This document shows positions 1 to 10,932 of a stretch of 64,000 nt of DNA, one piece after another (positions within the stretch are counted from its first letter, which is position 1; each line of letters starts with the position of its first letter). A model generated the notes under the pieces. That model saw only the letters and a program-made list of their open reading frames with translations, had not been told where the DNA came from and did no database searches. A program made the position numbers and the translations under genes. The stretch is from assembly GCA_019426215.1 (NCBI GenBank), contig CM033399.1, positions 33,985,022 to 34,049,021 of the forward strand, written 5' to 3'. This DNA is from Buddleja alternifolia (Eukaryota; Streptophyta; Magnoliopsida; Lamiales; Scrophulariaceae).

Positions 1-1114
1 AGAAGTTGAGAATTTTAAAATATAATAGATTATTCTCTTCGAATATCAGATAATTTTTTAAATCGCATTTTGATCAAAAATTTGTGAAATATAATCTATT
101 TTTCCTAAAGAAAGCCCCTATGCATTATATGTTCAGCATTTACATTACAACTGCTGATATGAATTTAAATTACCACCTTTTTCTTTGTTGTTTTTTTTAA
201 ACCAAATTGAATTGACTATGTTACTATTTTCATATTTCAAAGTCATAAAATGTATCCATTTTATTCTATTTCAAATAGAATAAAATTGGGATATATATTA
301 GAATAAGTAATGCATAAATAAGCGGGTTCGGTCTACGAGGCATTATTCGTCTTCCTAGTCGTCGGTACAAGAAATGAGTGTAGAATACTATTTCATGTGA
401 TTTCTTTGATATCAACTCAAATACCAAAAGAAAGAAAGTTAATTAACACACACCACAAATTCAAAATTAGTATTTATTTTACTTTTTTGCCTAATAGATA
501 CTAGGCTTCATATGTGAAGTAAAAACTTGACCTGGTGTAAGAATACTAATATTATTACTTTAGACAAATATTATTGATAATTAATATCTTAATGTTTGAC
601 CTGATGTAAGAAATTTTGACCTGATTTTAACTATTTATTGATAAATATTGTTGCTAATTAATATTATTTCCCCCCCCCCCCCCCCCTAATGTTTGACCTC
701 ATGTATATATGAAGAAAAAACATAAACTGATGTAAGAAAATTTGACCTAATTTTAACTAATGTATGTAAGAAAGCTAACAATATTATTTCTGATTATAAT
801 TTAAATAATTAATAATGGTGTTCAAACATTAGAAATGTAAAGATAAACTTTAAAAAGGATGGATAATATAGTGGAAGTTATATTTGTCTTAAATATTGAG
901 AGAAATTGTGTGTTCAATTAATATAGGGGCATTTTGGTCATTTAGTTAAAAATAAAGTGGATAGGAAGTGTGGTTATCACTTTCGGGAGTGCTAATATCA
1001 ACTCTAATATGATTTTTTGGTGACTTTCTCACTCATAATAGCATCAAGTTAAACAAAAAAATTATTATGTTTTTATTGCATTATCTTAAGAATAATTCCA
1101 GATATTATATGGTA
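1..1114. other. AT-rich intergenic DNA with a poly-C run
   Basis: No gene is visible. The stretch holds an 18-base C run at 670-687 and, between about 520 and 780, several degenerate copies of a motif resembling TTTGACCTGATGTAAGAAA, so it is probably decayed repeat sequence. Confidence 0.5.
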
Positions 1115-1129
1115 AAAACTACAAATGCT

Positions 1130-1290
1130 GGGGTCAACCCTAATGGAGTTGGTCGGACAGTTGAACCTTGTATCTTAGGGCACATGTTCAATTCCCCTTG
1201 AATGTTTATTGGCCTCCTCTGTTTTACCCAGTGCGCGCTCTAAGGTTAACGTCTGCTGATTTGCCTCGTCATCAAAAAAAAAAAAAAAAA
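1130..1290 (+). mobile_element. tRNA-derived SINE with target-site duplication
   Basis: The head looks like a pol III promoter: A-box-like TGGAGTTGGTCGG near 1144 and B-box-like GTTCAATTCCC near 1187. It ends in a run of about 17 A (1274-1290). The direct repeat AAAACTACAAATGCT lies immediately before the element (1115-1129) and again after the A-tail (ending at 1301). That is the footprint of LINE-mediated insertion. It sits about 100 bases upstream of the predicted first exon of the OST4 gene. Confidence 0.85.
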
Positions 1291-1307
1291 CTACAAATGC
1301 TCCACTC

Positions 1308-1361
1308 AAACGACAGCGTTTAGCTCTTCCCATTCTCCTAATACCCAAACGACGACGTTTG
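1308..1361 (+). promoter_or_regulatory. paired AAACGAC-NN-CGTTT palindromes upstream of OST4
   Basis: Two near-palindromes of the form AAACGACnnCGTTT occur at 1308-1322 and 1346-1361, just before the presumed 5'UTR exon of the OST4 gene. Position and symmetry suggest a protein-binding promoter element. The function is inferred. Confidence 0.35.
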
Positions 1362-1503
1362 TAGTGTACAATACCTCACTTCCACCAAAGTATTTAACAA
1401 ACTGCATCGCGAGCAGCTCACAATTCAGAAAAAAAATACCCAATTTCAGGTTTGCAGATCTGAGCATCGCCGTCGATTCTGCAATACAACGCCAATTACA
1501 ACC

Positions 1504-2802
1504 GTAAGATGATCGAAAATTCTGATTTTTCACCTTTTTCCATTTCCAATTATTTGTGATTTTTCGTTTTCAACGCTTCGAAATTCATGTTTACGGCGAT
1601 CTATTCATGTCTTTATATGCAGTTCTTTGATCTGTTAATTGAATGTGAATTTCTGTTTATGAGCTATTGTGTAATTCGATCTATGATCTTATGTTACGTT
1701 TAATTAATTTTTATTTTCTGAATAAATTTTAGACCAATAGTCACTCATTTAATTAATTATTGTTTGAACTGTCTTGACGAATGCATTTCTAGGTTTCTAC
1801 TGTTTTTTTTTTTTTTTTCATAATTTTGCTTCGAATTTTTTTGGTTTTTTAGACTTTTGGATGGAGTCAACCTTTTTTGTATGAATATCGGGTGAAGAAA
1901 TTGAGGACATAGGGAAATTCTAGGATGGTCCGGGTCTGTTTTTTTGTTTTGGTCAAGTTCCTGGTCTGTTTAACACCGTTGGATGCAGGTGATTTTGATG
2001 TATTTTACTGTTTTATCCCTGCATCCAACGGTATTAAGACAGACCGGCATCAGACCCGATCTATCTTAGAATCACCCGATTATAGATACTAGAATTCATG
2101 GAGTAAATTGGAACATACAGAATTTCTAATATATGAAAGAAAGATAATTAATGTTGAAACATAATAATTCCGAGAATAAATTGCTCAAATAATTCAATTC
2201 CTGGCAAACAATGAAAAATGTTGGACCGCTGAATCATTTGCTTTCGTCGTAGAATGACATTGACTAACTATTCATTCTATAACTGGTTCTAGTTCTGCTG
2301 AATATCAAATGCAATGCAAGAAAGGATATTCAAAGAATTGGAAATACTGTTGCTCTTTGAATTAGTTAACGAATTAATGAGTTTGTTAAGATACCTTCAA
2401 TTAGTGATAAAATGGGGGATAATAGTTCGGATAGTTTGACATATCAGGTCAGGCTTCTAGATGCGATGTTTGGCAGCATTGGTGAGGCTATTGTTTATGA
2501 TAAACCTATAGAAGATACATGGAAACTAGAAAGAAGCAATCGAAAGATTTTTGAGCGATCATTTTTTGAATCTGCAAGTGGTAGATTGGTTAAGTAGGCT
2601 ACACTATGTCAAATTAAGATTCACGGATAGGACGTTTTTGTTCCTGATGAAATATATTAATAGTAGTATGTTGTTGGAACATTTGAGGTTGTGTTCTGCT
2701 GCTTTTTCAAATTCCTGATAGCAGTAATAGAAGATCTTGCATTGTTACTTTTGAAGTCTAAGTTGCTGACATAGTTTATCGTTCTTTCATTTACTGTAAC
2801 AG
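1504..2802 (+). other. predicted 5'UTR intron of the OST4 gene
   Basis: A donor (ACC/GTAAGAT) sits at 1504 at the end of a UTR-like stretch, and an acceptor (ACTGTAACAG) ends at 2802, directly before the OST4 start codon. The predicted intron holds a MITE at about 1913-2080. The transcript start and exon 1 (about 1400-1503) are inferred from base composition and the donor only. Confidence 0.5.
1913..2080. mobile_element. MITE with TIRs GGG(A/T)(A/G)ATTCTA
   Basis: The ends GGGAAATTCTAGGATGG and, inverted, CGGGTGATTCTAAGATAG, each followed by GGGTCTG, are terminal inverted repeats. An inner hairpin pairs CACCGTTGGATGCAGG with its complement near 2020. Relatives with the same ends lie at 12500-12645 and 29763-29999. 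No clean target duplication is visible for this copy. Confidence 0.6.
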
Positions 2803-2916
2803 ATGATTGATGATCAAGACTTGGGTTTCTTTGCCAACTTTCTAGGTATCTTTATATTTCTGCTTGTGATTGCTTATCACTATGTGATGGCGGACCCGAA
2901 ATACGAGGGCAACTGA
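2803..2916 (+). CDS. OST4: OST4, small subunit of the ER oligosaccharyltransferase (37 aa)
   Basis: This 37-codon frame encodes a protein starting [15 protein letters not shown] and ending DPKYEGN, closely matching the plant OST4 family in sequence and length. OST4 is a one-span membrane protein of the oligosaccharyltransferase complex, which transfers the preassembled glycan to Asn-X-Ser/Thr sites of nascent proteins in the ER. The hydrophobic span covers roughly residues 8-28, with a short acidic N-terminus and a short C-tail. The start codon lies directly after a splice acceptor (CAG at 2800-2802), which fits an intron in the 5'UTR. No stop or frameshift interrupts it. It is an easily missed gene because it is so short. 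Confidence is high from near-complete identity to the family pattern. Confidence 0.93.
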   Translation: MIDDQDLGFFANFLGIFIFLLVIAYHYVMADPKYEGN

Positions 2917-3455
2917 AGAGCTTGTTCGGAGGTATCCATTCATAGACTATGTTAAAGTACCATGTGATGGTTGAGTTGAACTTCAGAGAAATTTCAGGAA
3001 TCATATTAGGATCTTTTGTCAGACATTAAATTCAGCTTTACTGTTAATCCATGGATAACCTTCGAAAGTAGGATTATATGGAAAAGAGAACTTTTTGATC
3101 CTTCATATCCGATTTTCACTATTTGCCTTTTGGTATCTTTAATGACTTTTGTTACTCTTTTCTTAACCCGAGCACCAGGAATGATTTCGTGCATACCAAT
3201 CTAATTTGAGTATCCCTCTGCTGTAGCGATATTGTTCTTCAATTAGAATTTAGAACCTCTTTTTCTAGATCCAAAATAAGTTTTGTCAAACTCAAGTCAT
3301 TCACATGGGGAGGCATAAACTTTTTATGTCATTGATGCGGAGCTATCAATCACAAGTGCTATCACATTGTTATGTGAAATTGGGTTTTGATCAAACTTTC
3401 TGGACAAAAATTTTACAATGATTCAAAGGGTGTGCATACGCATTTTTAAGATTTG
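2917..3455. other. OST4 3' flank, no other gene seen
   Basis: Presumed 3'UTR followed by unremarkable AT-rich DNA. Two overlapping frames of 62 codons on opposite strands near 3006-3204 have no recognisable content. Confidence 0.4.
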
Positions 3456-3459
3456 GTTT

Positions 3460-3845
3460 GGTTTGATTGAAATGAAATGTAATTCATACGAGAGCGACTA
3501 ATCACATCACATGACAATTGTAGTTCACTTTCCTTATAGGTTACACTTGAGGTAGTCAAACCGGATCAAACCTAGAATTTTGTCTTCAACAGAAACATGA
3601 CAGATTTGGCTTGGTTCGATTGAAACGAAGTGTAATTCATAAGAGAAGCGACCATCATAGACAATTGTAGTTCACTTTCCTTATAGATTACTCTTGAGAT
3701 CAACCAAAACAGATCTAAGGTGCATAACTCTAGTTTGGTTTCACTCAATGAAGTGTAATTCATAAGAAGAACCAATCACATGACAATTGTAGTACACTTT
3801 TGTTTTAGATTACACTTGAGATCACCCAAATCCAAATCGAATATG
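3460..3845. repeat. degenerate tandem repeat, about three units of 110-130 bp
   Basis: The core GTGTAATTCATAAGAGAAGC followed by ACAATTGTAGTTCACTTTCC and then TAGATTACACTTGAGATCA recurs at about 3475, 3630 and 3750 with point changes and small indels. The copies lie head to tail just beyond the 3' end of the GT4 gene. Confidence 0.7.
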
Positions 3846-3999
3846 AGTTAAAATATTTGTTTTCGACGGTACACATGAAACCAAGTATATCTATTAATTC
3901 AACGAATATATTGTATCATATTCCTCAAACAAATAACAAACTACCAATCAGCAAAAACATTGGTACAAGAGTTTCAAATGAAAAGATAAAATCATCTAT

Positions 4000-5472
4000 C
4001 TATGGATACATACAAAAAGTTTCATTCTTGATACAAAGAAACAATCTTTCATGAGCCAAAGCCATCTTCCTAGCAGTAAACATAGAAGCTGCATATTCCC
4101 CACACGCCTTTCCTCTTTCAGACATCCTAGTTGACCCTTCTTCTACAGCCAATTCCAACGTCTCGTATAACGCTTCGACATTAGGCGCAAACATGAACCC
4201 GAATTCATTATCAACCATTATAGTCCCCTTAATGCTAGGAAATCTTGATGCCATAACAGGCTTCCCACACATCATCACCTCTGTCAGAGTAATATCAATC
4301 CCTTGTGGCCTAAGCGTCGGGTTAACAAAAATGTCAACGGCATTGTAGAAAGCGCGTAATTCTAGTGGATCCATTGATCCCAAAACTATCACTTGAGAAC
4401 CCAATTCTTTGTATCTTTGAAGCCATGGACCCGACCCGACTACAACCAAGTAGACATTGGGGTGCTTGTCCTTGAGCTTGGAGAAGGCCTCATAGAGTAG
4501 TGGATGGCCTTTATCTTTCACTAGTCTTCCTGCTGCACCAAGAACTAGGCTAGCATTCTGTGGGACTCCGATTTTGGATCTAAATTCATGGCCTAATCTC
4601 AAATCATGTGTAAAGTCCTCTTCATTGACACCATTGACAATAACATGAACTCTCTTGGTTGGGATTTGGTATACATCCCTTAGCATTTCACCACAACTAT
4701 CACTTGTGGCTATATGGTTTGCATAGTTTTGGAAGAATCTAATTTCGTTTAGAACTTTAGGGATTACATTTTGTAGGCTATCGTTGAAGGATGGAGACAT
4801 GGGCTCATTAGGCTTTCGGATCAAATCTTGGTAGATGCGTGACTTCACGCTCTCTAATGCTATCCCGTGCCACGAAACTGCTAGGTTTGGAACTTGGCGG
4901 GCCAACCAGAAAGGCAACGACACACTCTCCGTGTGGATTGCATCGAACGGTCCTCGTTCGTTCTCTTCTTGGAACTGTTCCCATGCCTTGTTGTATCGCC
5001 ATTTGTCTGGTTCGCCATCGTGCCAATGCACTATGGGCAACAAAGATTCACTTTTCTGTTCAGAATGAATTTGCACTTGTTCTGTGATTGACACGCTATC
5101 TTTAGTAGGCGACGTGAAGATGTGCACCTGATGTCCACGTCGGGCTAGAGCCATGTGGAGTGTGTGCGCATGTCGTTCCATGCCACCAGGGGTGGAACTC
5201 GAGGGCCATTTCCTGGAGAAAACTGCGATTTTAAGCGTCACTAGTGGGGGCACGTCGTATACAAACTTTAGCCGGTTCCACGCGAATTCCGCGACCCGAA
5301 GATCGCCGGACCATGAATTGTTGTTGGGAGAAAGGGTTGTGCAAATGGAAGTTGATGGGGTGTGGAGAAGAAGAAGAGCTGGGATTGTGAAAACTACAAT
5401 GAAGAATAAGGTGATGGCTAGATTGGAATGAAGGTTGAGTGATGGTTTCTTTGGCTGCTTGTTTGTGGCCAT
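4000..5472 (-). CDS. GT4-family glycosyltransferase, single exon, 490 aa
   Basis: Uninterrupted 490-residue protein. Residues 18-37 form one hydrophobic segment after a basic N-terminus, as in a type II Golgi/ER membrane anchor. The catalytic part has the two Rossmann halves of GT-B enzymes: the N-terminal half includes GGMERHAHTL (96-105) and SWHGIALE (200-207). The C-terminal half has GAAGRLVKDKGHPLL (312-326), the strand VYLVVVGSGPW (340-350) and the nucleotide-sugar site region GIDITLTEVMMCGKPV (391-406), with the conserved Glu at 398. Length and intronless structure match a small plant family of GT4-like 'UDP-glycosyltransferase superfamily' proteins (Arabidopsis At1g73160 type). Those proteins have no settled substrate, so donor and acceptor are unknown here. 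The first Met gives the basic-plus-hydrophobic N-terminus expected of an anchor. Confidence 0.9.
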   Translation of the reverse strand: MATNKQPKKPSLNLHSNLAITLFFIVVFTIPALLLLHTPSTSICTTLSPNNNSWSGDLRVAEFAWNRLKFVYDVPPLVTLKIAVFSRKWPSSSTPGGMERHAHTLHMALARRGHQVHIFTSPTKDSVSITEQVQIHSEQKSESLLPIVHWHDGEPDKWRYNKAWEQFQEENERGPFDAIHTESVSLPFWLARQVPNLAVSWHGIALESVKSRIYQDLIRKPNEPMSPSFNDSLQNVIPKVLNEIRFFQNYANHIATSDSCGEMLRDVYQIPTKRVHVIVNGVNEEDFTHDLRLGHEFRSKIGVPQNASLVLGAAGRLVKDKGHPLLYEAFSKLKDKHPNVYLVVVGSGPWLQRYKELGSQVIVLGSMDPLELRAFYNAVDIFVNPTLRPQGIDITLTEVMMCGKPVMASRFPSIKGTIMVDNEFGFMFAPNVEALYETLELAVEEGSTRMSERGKACGEYAASMFTARKMALAHERLFLCIKNETFCMYP

Positions 5473-6229
5473 TGTTTTGAGGTTTGGGATAAAATGAGGG
5501 ACAAGAGTAGGTTCTTTATTTCATATTGTCATATTTTTTAATGGATTTTTCAAAGTTGACATAGTGAAGGAAAGTGAAAGGCCTTTTTTCATGGGGAAGA
5601 TAGGCATATACTCAAGCAAAGTATTCTTGGCTGGAAGCTAAGTGCATTTCACATGCCCATTGCCCCATTGTGACAAATAAAAAAAAGTGAATATTTGACT
5701 TCCTCATTTTACTTTTATATAATTTTGAAAAAACAACGATATTTTTGTGGATGTAAAATCTTTCCATTTTTCTTGGAAAGGCTACTCTCTTTGTAAACAA
5801 CTAAAAGTTTTGGCTGAAAATTTTCGTGAATAGCATGAAATTTTTCGTGAATTTATGCAACATTAAATGTCACACCTAATTAATGTTAGAGTAATCAATG
5901 TACCACATAATTAGAGATTGTCTAATGCTTCTATTCGTTTTCTTCTCCAAATATATGCATATATGCGTATACATATGTGCCAAAAGCACACTAGATTGAT
6001 CAAGAGTGGCCTTTACTTAGAAATGCCCAAAGTCAACCACTAGTGATGGGCATGGCCATAATATGCGCATTTGAATGTGCAATTTTGATACGAAAAACAT
6101 GGGCACTCACTTTGATAGATTTTGAGTATTTTGTGAGGCAAGGAATTATTTATTCTATTTTTAGCTTTTAGTTGAAGAAATACATTCTGAAAAATACTAC
6201 TTAAAACTTTCAACTTTCAACTTTTAAAC
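5473..6229. other. GT4 gene upstream region
   Basis: Presumed promoter and 5' flank of the minus-strand GT4 gene. No convincing TATA box or other gene was seen. Confidence 0.4.
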
Positions 6230-6790
6230 CAGCTTGAGTAATGATCTGGGTCGTATTTTGTTAGATCCACAATAGGGATCAGTCGAGGCTCGTGTAAGAT
6301 CCTACTCGAGATCAATAAATTATAGACTGCACTCTAATGTAGAGCTGCCTATGTATTTATTTATAGGATCAAGTCTAACGTAATTCAATTCATGTAAAGA
6401 GTCCTAGCATGAACCTCGTGATTTATAAATTTTTCTGTTTGGTATCTAGTTCGAAGCTTGTAGCTTAGAGCTACAGTGAATATTATAGAGAATTTAGTGA
6501 ATAGTGATTGCGTACCCCTGCTCTCGTCATATATGAGGGATTTATAGGTGACATGGTGTACGGATGTAGGGGCAACACGTAGCCTTTACAGATGGTGGCA
6601 CGTGGAATGATCGTAACGGTCCTGAAGCTCGGGTCGTGTTCCAGGTCGCGTGTAATTCGGTTATGACAAGCGGATCCAATGATGGATATGGGCTTTTGCT
6701 CTGATTTGGGCCTTGATTTAGCTGTTGGGCTTCTAAAATATAATAACATTATATGCTCAAATTTGAGCATGTCAAGTAATAAATTCAAAT
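6230..6790. repeat. LTR-like dispersed repeat, partial
   Basis: A block that is GC-richer than its surroundings shares the segment ATTATAGACTGCACT...AGCTGCCTATGTAT...ATCAAGTCTA with 32712-32790, showing it is dispersed. The texture resembles LTR-retrotransposon termini, but no TG...CA ends or duplication could be fixed. Confidence 0.4.
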
Positions 6791-7156
6791 AGTTAAGAAA
6801 AAAAGGGAATAATGCGACTCGAACTCAAAATCAATGTTTAGAACTCTTTCTCTATCATTAGGGGAGGCGGGTTGGTCCGTCGCAACTCGAAATGATTTCA
6901 TGTCAGTCATAGTTCATCCTCTTCTTCAATATTCAATCGCGTATATATGTCATATATATATATATATATATATATACTTTCACATAGTTGCAAAATACAT
7001 AAGTATTTATATATTATACACTCACATCCACATAATTACATTGGCAATTATTCTTGCCTTCTTACATAATAACTCTACCCTTTTCCTCACCAAATCATTT
7101 CTTTTAATCACATCTCCTAATCACCCCCATATTACAACATTATTATTATTTAATAA

Positions 7157-10122
7157 TTATTTGCTTCTTGGGCTTGCAGCAACAGCAGCACTCTTACATC
7201 CAAATCCACCCTCTCTCCTCCCTTTACCAGGGTGGCCCAAATTCCGGCCCGATTTAGGAGAAACGGGCCACTGCCCATAAGCAATAGCCATATCTTTTAA
7301 ATTTTGCAGGCTTTCAAGAGTTTCGATAATGGCGGGCATTTTGGGCCTGTCTTTGGGTTGTAAGCTTACACATTGTTGGGCTAATAGGCCCATTTCTTTA
7401 GCCCCTTTTACCGAGTATTGGCCCGCAAGTCTTGGGTCCATTATGCAACGGAGTCGTCGGCTGCTTGTTAAGTAGGGCTTGGCCCAATCCACTAGGTTTT
7501 GTTCACTTTTGGGCCGGGTCTTGTCCATTGCTCTTCTTCCTGTTAGGAGTTCTAGTAGAACAACTCCAAAGCTGTAGATGTCACTCTTTGTGGTTAGGTG
7601 ACCTGCAGCATATTTGAATTATACATGTCTATCAATTTAAATAATTGACTTAATTCCCAAAAATGGAAATCGAATATGTGTAAAGACGGCAAGTATAACA
7701 ACTCTTTTTAAGCATAAATACAAGATTCTACGATCGCTATAAAATATCTGGATTGAACTATAACTATTGCTCGTTGATCAAATGATGAGCTCATCGCCCA
7801 ATTCCATTAAGATGTCAGATAGATTGAAATCCCTCCTCCACAGATGTAGTAATATACCGATTACTAGACAAGGGCATTTGTACTCATGAAGCCCGTTTAG
7901 TACAGATGTATTAATTCACGAACTACTATCATGACTAACATACTAATTTTTCTAGAAACTTTTTACCTGTGCTAACATACTCCGGAGCAGCATAGCCATA
8001 AGTGCCCATCACACGAGTAGTAACATGGGTATTTGATCCTTCAGGCCCCATTGTTGCAAGTCCAAAATCTGATAATTTAGCATTGAAGTCCTACCAAAAC
8101 ATAAAATTATTATAATTTATTACAACCACAATAAAATCATATTGACTCGAGATAAGCTAATTGCAAATGTAAATAGTTAGTGATTTTATAAGAGTTTATG
8201 AAATTTTTAGTCTTGAAATATCACAATCATCGTGCATGATGAATCTCATTTAAGTTTGGACATGATGAATCTCACTTTGAAACTTCCAATCCCAAGCTCT
8301 CCTAAAAACAATTTGGACAAGACGTACCGAATCTAATAAAATGTTAGAGGTCTTAAAATCACGATATATAACGGGTTTCTCAGCGCCGTGCAAGAAAGCA
8401 AGCCCTTTGGCCGCACCGACAGCGATTTTCAATCTTGTCGCCCATGGCAATGAAATTGACAACCCTACAAGTAAATTAAAATTGTGAAATTCATAGATTT
8501 ATATAAAGAAAGTTTATTAAAATTTCATAGTAGTAACTGAAAATGAAAGGGAAAATGTTCTTACTTTTAAACAAATGATTCTCCAAGCTGCCACGTGGCA
8601 TGAACTCATATACAAGTAGCCTCTCTTCATCTTCACAGCAATACCCAATCAACTTAACCAAATTTGGGTGCCTTAGCTGCCCAAGAAATATCACTTCGGC
8701 CTTGGAAGTGATAAAATTACTCATTTGAATATACATTTTAGAAAAATAATTTATTCTACGAATAAATTAATTAGGAGATAAAGTATTTTGAGAGGGAAAA
8801 TTAAATAACATTTATATTTAACGCCAATAATTTTCCTTACACAAAGAAGTTTGTTTCTCGGGTACGACCCGGCTAACATGAAGCAATTAGTTAATTAATT
8901 TAATTATTCGGGACATTTGTTTTTTTTACTTATAAGAATTATTGGGGACATTTTAAAATGTTTGATTGCTACCCCTATATCTTTTTCAACGCTAAATACA
9001 TAAATAATTAACAATAGATTCTAAAGGTCAATCAGACAAGTGTAGCCCACCACAAAGACTTACTTTGATATATATATATATATATATATAATTGATAAAA
9101 GCATTGTTAATTCAATATATATATATATATATATATAAGCATTGTTAATTCAATATATATATATATAATTGATAAAAGCATTGTTAATTCTAATAAACTT
9201 GCTTATGCTTTAATTATTATAGCCAATGCCAAGGGAAATTATATTTAAGACAATTTGCAAGAACCCAAGCCAATTACAAGATAAATAATTGAGCATAAAT
9301 TAATCTTCAAAGTAAGTGTAATTATATTTTTATGTGATATCAAATTAGTGCGAAATAGAACTTTCGACCAATGAAACTATTTTTGTCGAAAATGCTCGGG
9401 AGAGGGTTATAATATACAATTTATAAATAAAAAAAAGACTGCATAACAAACATATTTAAAATTTTAAACAAATTGGAGCAAAATATTTCATAAGGTATAC
9501 ATATATATCTCTTAAACCTTGAAACAAAAGGATAACATTTTTTTTACTGAATTAGATTACCTGATACATGTTACGAGTATTAAATTGCGATAAATTGCAA
9601 TCAACTGACAACTATTATAATCAAATTGGAGAAGAATATTTCATACAAATAACAATAATATCTTTTCAAAAGCATTAGACTAAATAAATAAAAACTTACA
9701 AGCCATTCACGGTGACCTTGGAGGCCTTCAATGTCAAGAAGCTTAACCGCAACGGGCTGGGCCTTCAACCCGGCCCGCAAACTCTCATCCAAATACCCTT
9801 TATAAACCCTTCCAAAACCCCCTTCTCCCAGCAAAAAGTTCGACGAGAAATTCTGCGTTATCCCCCGCAATTCACTCACCTGAAAATCAAACAAATCCCC
9901 GCCAAAAGTTTGCGCGAGATCCTCGTTGATTCGCGCAGAAGATGAACGGCTGACGTCGGAGAATGAGAGCTTTCTGAAAGAAGGCAACGGCCCGATGTTC
10001 TTCGAGAATTCGGATTTAGAAGGCCTGCATCTGCTAAAGTTTCCAAAAATAGTTTGATCATCTGATGAACAGCAGTTGGATGTTAAGGGTTTCCATTGGT
10101 TTTTGGATTTTGGGTCTTTCAT
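7157..10122 (-). CDS. receptor-like cytoplasmic kinase (RLCK-VII, RIPK-like), five exons, 421 aa
   Basis: Coding exons on the minus strand: 9700-10122, 8565-8700, 8328-8464, 7967-8090 and 7157-7602; all joints are GT-AG and keep frame. The spliced kinase domain has every catalytic landmark: P-loop GEGGFG (99-104), VAVK lysine 127, YRDFK (220-224, an RD kinase), DFG (240-242) and AAPEY with E269. A Ser-rich N-tail (about 1-75) precedes it and a short basic C-tail ends PRSK. Signature pieces such as GLQGHREWL and [10 protein letters not shown] are those of RIPK (Arabidopsis At2g05940) and its PBL relatives, plasma-membrane immune-signalling kinases that phosphorylate partners such as RIN4. The protein begins MKDP, so the usual N-terminal glycine for myristoylation is absent; cysteines at 17, 18 and 32 could be acylated instead (inference). 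Intron 1 holds TA microsatellites. Whether it binds the same partners as RIPK cannot be read from sequence. Confidence 0.92.
9071..9195. repeat. TA microsatellites with duplicated spacer in RLCK intron 1
   Basis: Three (TA)n tracts alternate with copies of a spacer containing AAGCATTGTTAATTC, giving a small local triplication inside intron 1 of the kinase gene. Confidence 0.8.
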
Positions 10123-10165
10123 TTGGTGAAAATGTTTTGGTGAGTTTGATGAGGAATGTGTGTTG

Positions 10166-10181
10166 TGGTATATATATTATG
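10166..10181 (-). promoter_or_regulatory. TATA-like box of the RLCK gene
   Basis: On the minus strand the sequence reads ATAATATATATACC about 45-55 bases upstream of the start codon at 10122. That spacing would give a short 5'UTR. Confidence 0.45.
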
Positions 10182-10232
10182 GATGAAGGATGTGAATATA
10201 ATCATGCATGGGGTTAATATAACTAATCTTTG

Positions 10233-10923
10233 GGAAAATTGCAATATTAGTCGGATAAGATAGCTTTTGTTGCAATTGTAGTTTCGTTGGTTACAAATTT
10301 GCAAAATTAGTCTAGTCGGTGCACCCTTTTGCAATTCTGGTCTCATTCATTAAAAGTTGGATGGAAAGTCGTGCAAGTAATGTGTGCGTAGTTAATTTTA
10401 TTACTGATCACGTGCAAGACGTGTGTAGTCCGATAAGATAGGATATGCTACAATTGTAGTTCCATTGGTTACATTTTGCAAAATTAGTCCATTCGGACAC
10501 ATTTTTTGTTTTGCGGTTATGGACTTATCTGTTAAACATTGGATGGACACTCGTGCTTGCAATGCACACGAGTAATTCTATGCAAGACGGGTCCAATTGT
10601 TTGAGTCTGTATTATGTGTCTATCTCTTTCACATAAGTATTTGTGACACCACACACAATACATGTTACTATGTGAGAGAGATATAGACACTAAGACTATT
10701 GAACTTGGTCTAGCATAAATTTTTCCCAATGCACACGGAGTACATTTTATTACTAATCCGTACAAGACACATGGCCAAATTAACTATTTTCGTCTATTTT
10801 TCAATGGATGCGACTGAAAATGCATAAAAAGACATCATACAAGACTAATTCTGCAAGTTTGTAAATAATGAAACCAAGAATGCAATAGACTTATCTTACG
10901 GGACTAATGCTGCAATTTTTCTT
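10233..10923. mobile_element. TIR element (GAAAATTGCAnTATTAGTC family)
   Basis: The left end GGAAAATTGCAATATTAGTC and the right end, inverted (GAAAAATTGCAGCATTAGTC), are TIRs. The inner parts also repeat AATTAGTC / TTGGTTAC motifs. Flanks TAATCTTTG (10224-10232) and TAATCTTTT (10924-10932) match at 8 of 9 positions, suggesting a Mutator-like 9-bp duplication. A partial copy lies at about 63470-63645. Confidence 0.6.
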
Positions 10924-10932
10924 TAATCTTTT

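Noticed and set aside
2412..2597. 61-codon frame upstream of OST4
   Set aside because: It lies within the predicted OST4 leader intron, shows no recognisable motif, and has no supporting splice or conservation signal.
4808..5431. Several frames of 65-92 codons overlapping the GT4 gene
   Set aside because: They are shadows of the intact 490-residue glycosyltransferase in other frames and on the opposite strand.
6834..7280. 148-codon plus-strand frame
   Set aside because: Its middle is TA-microsatellite-encoded Tyr/Ile and its end is antisense to the last exon of the kinase gene.
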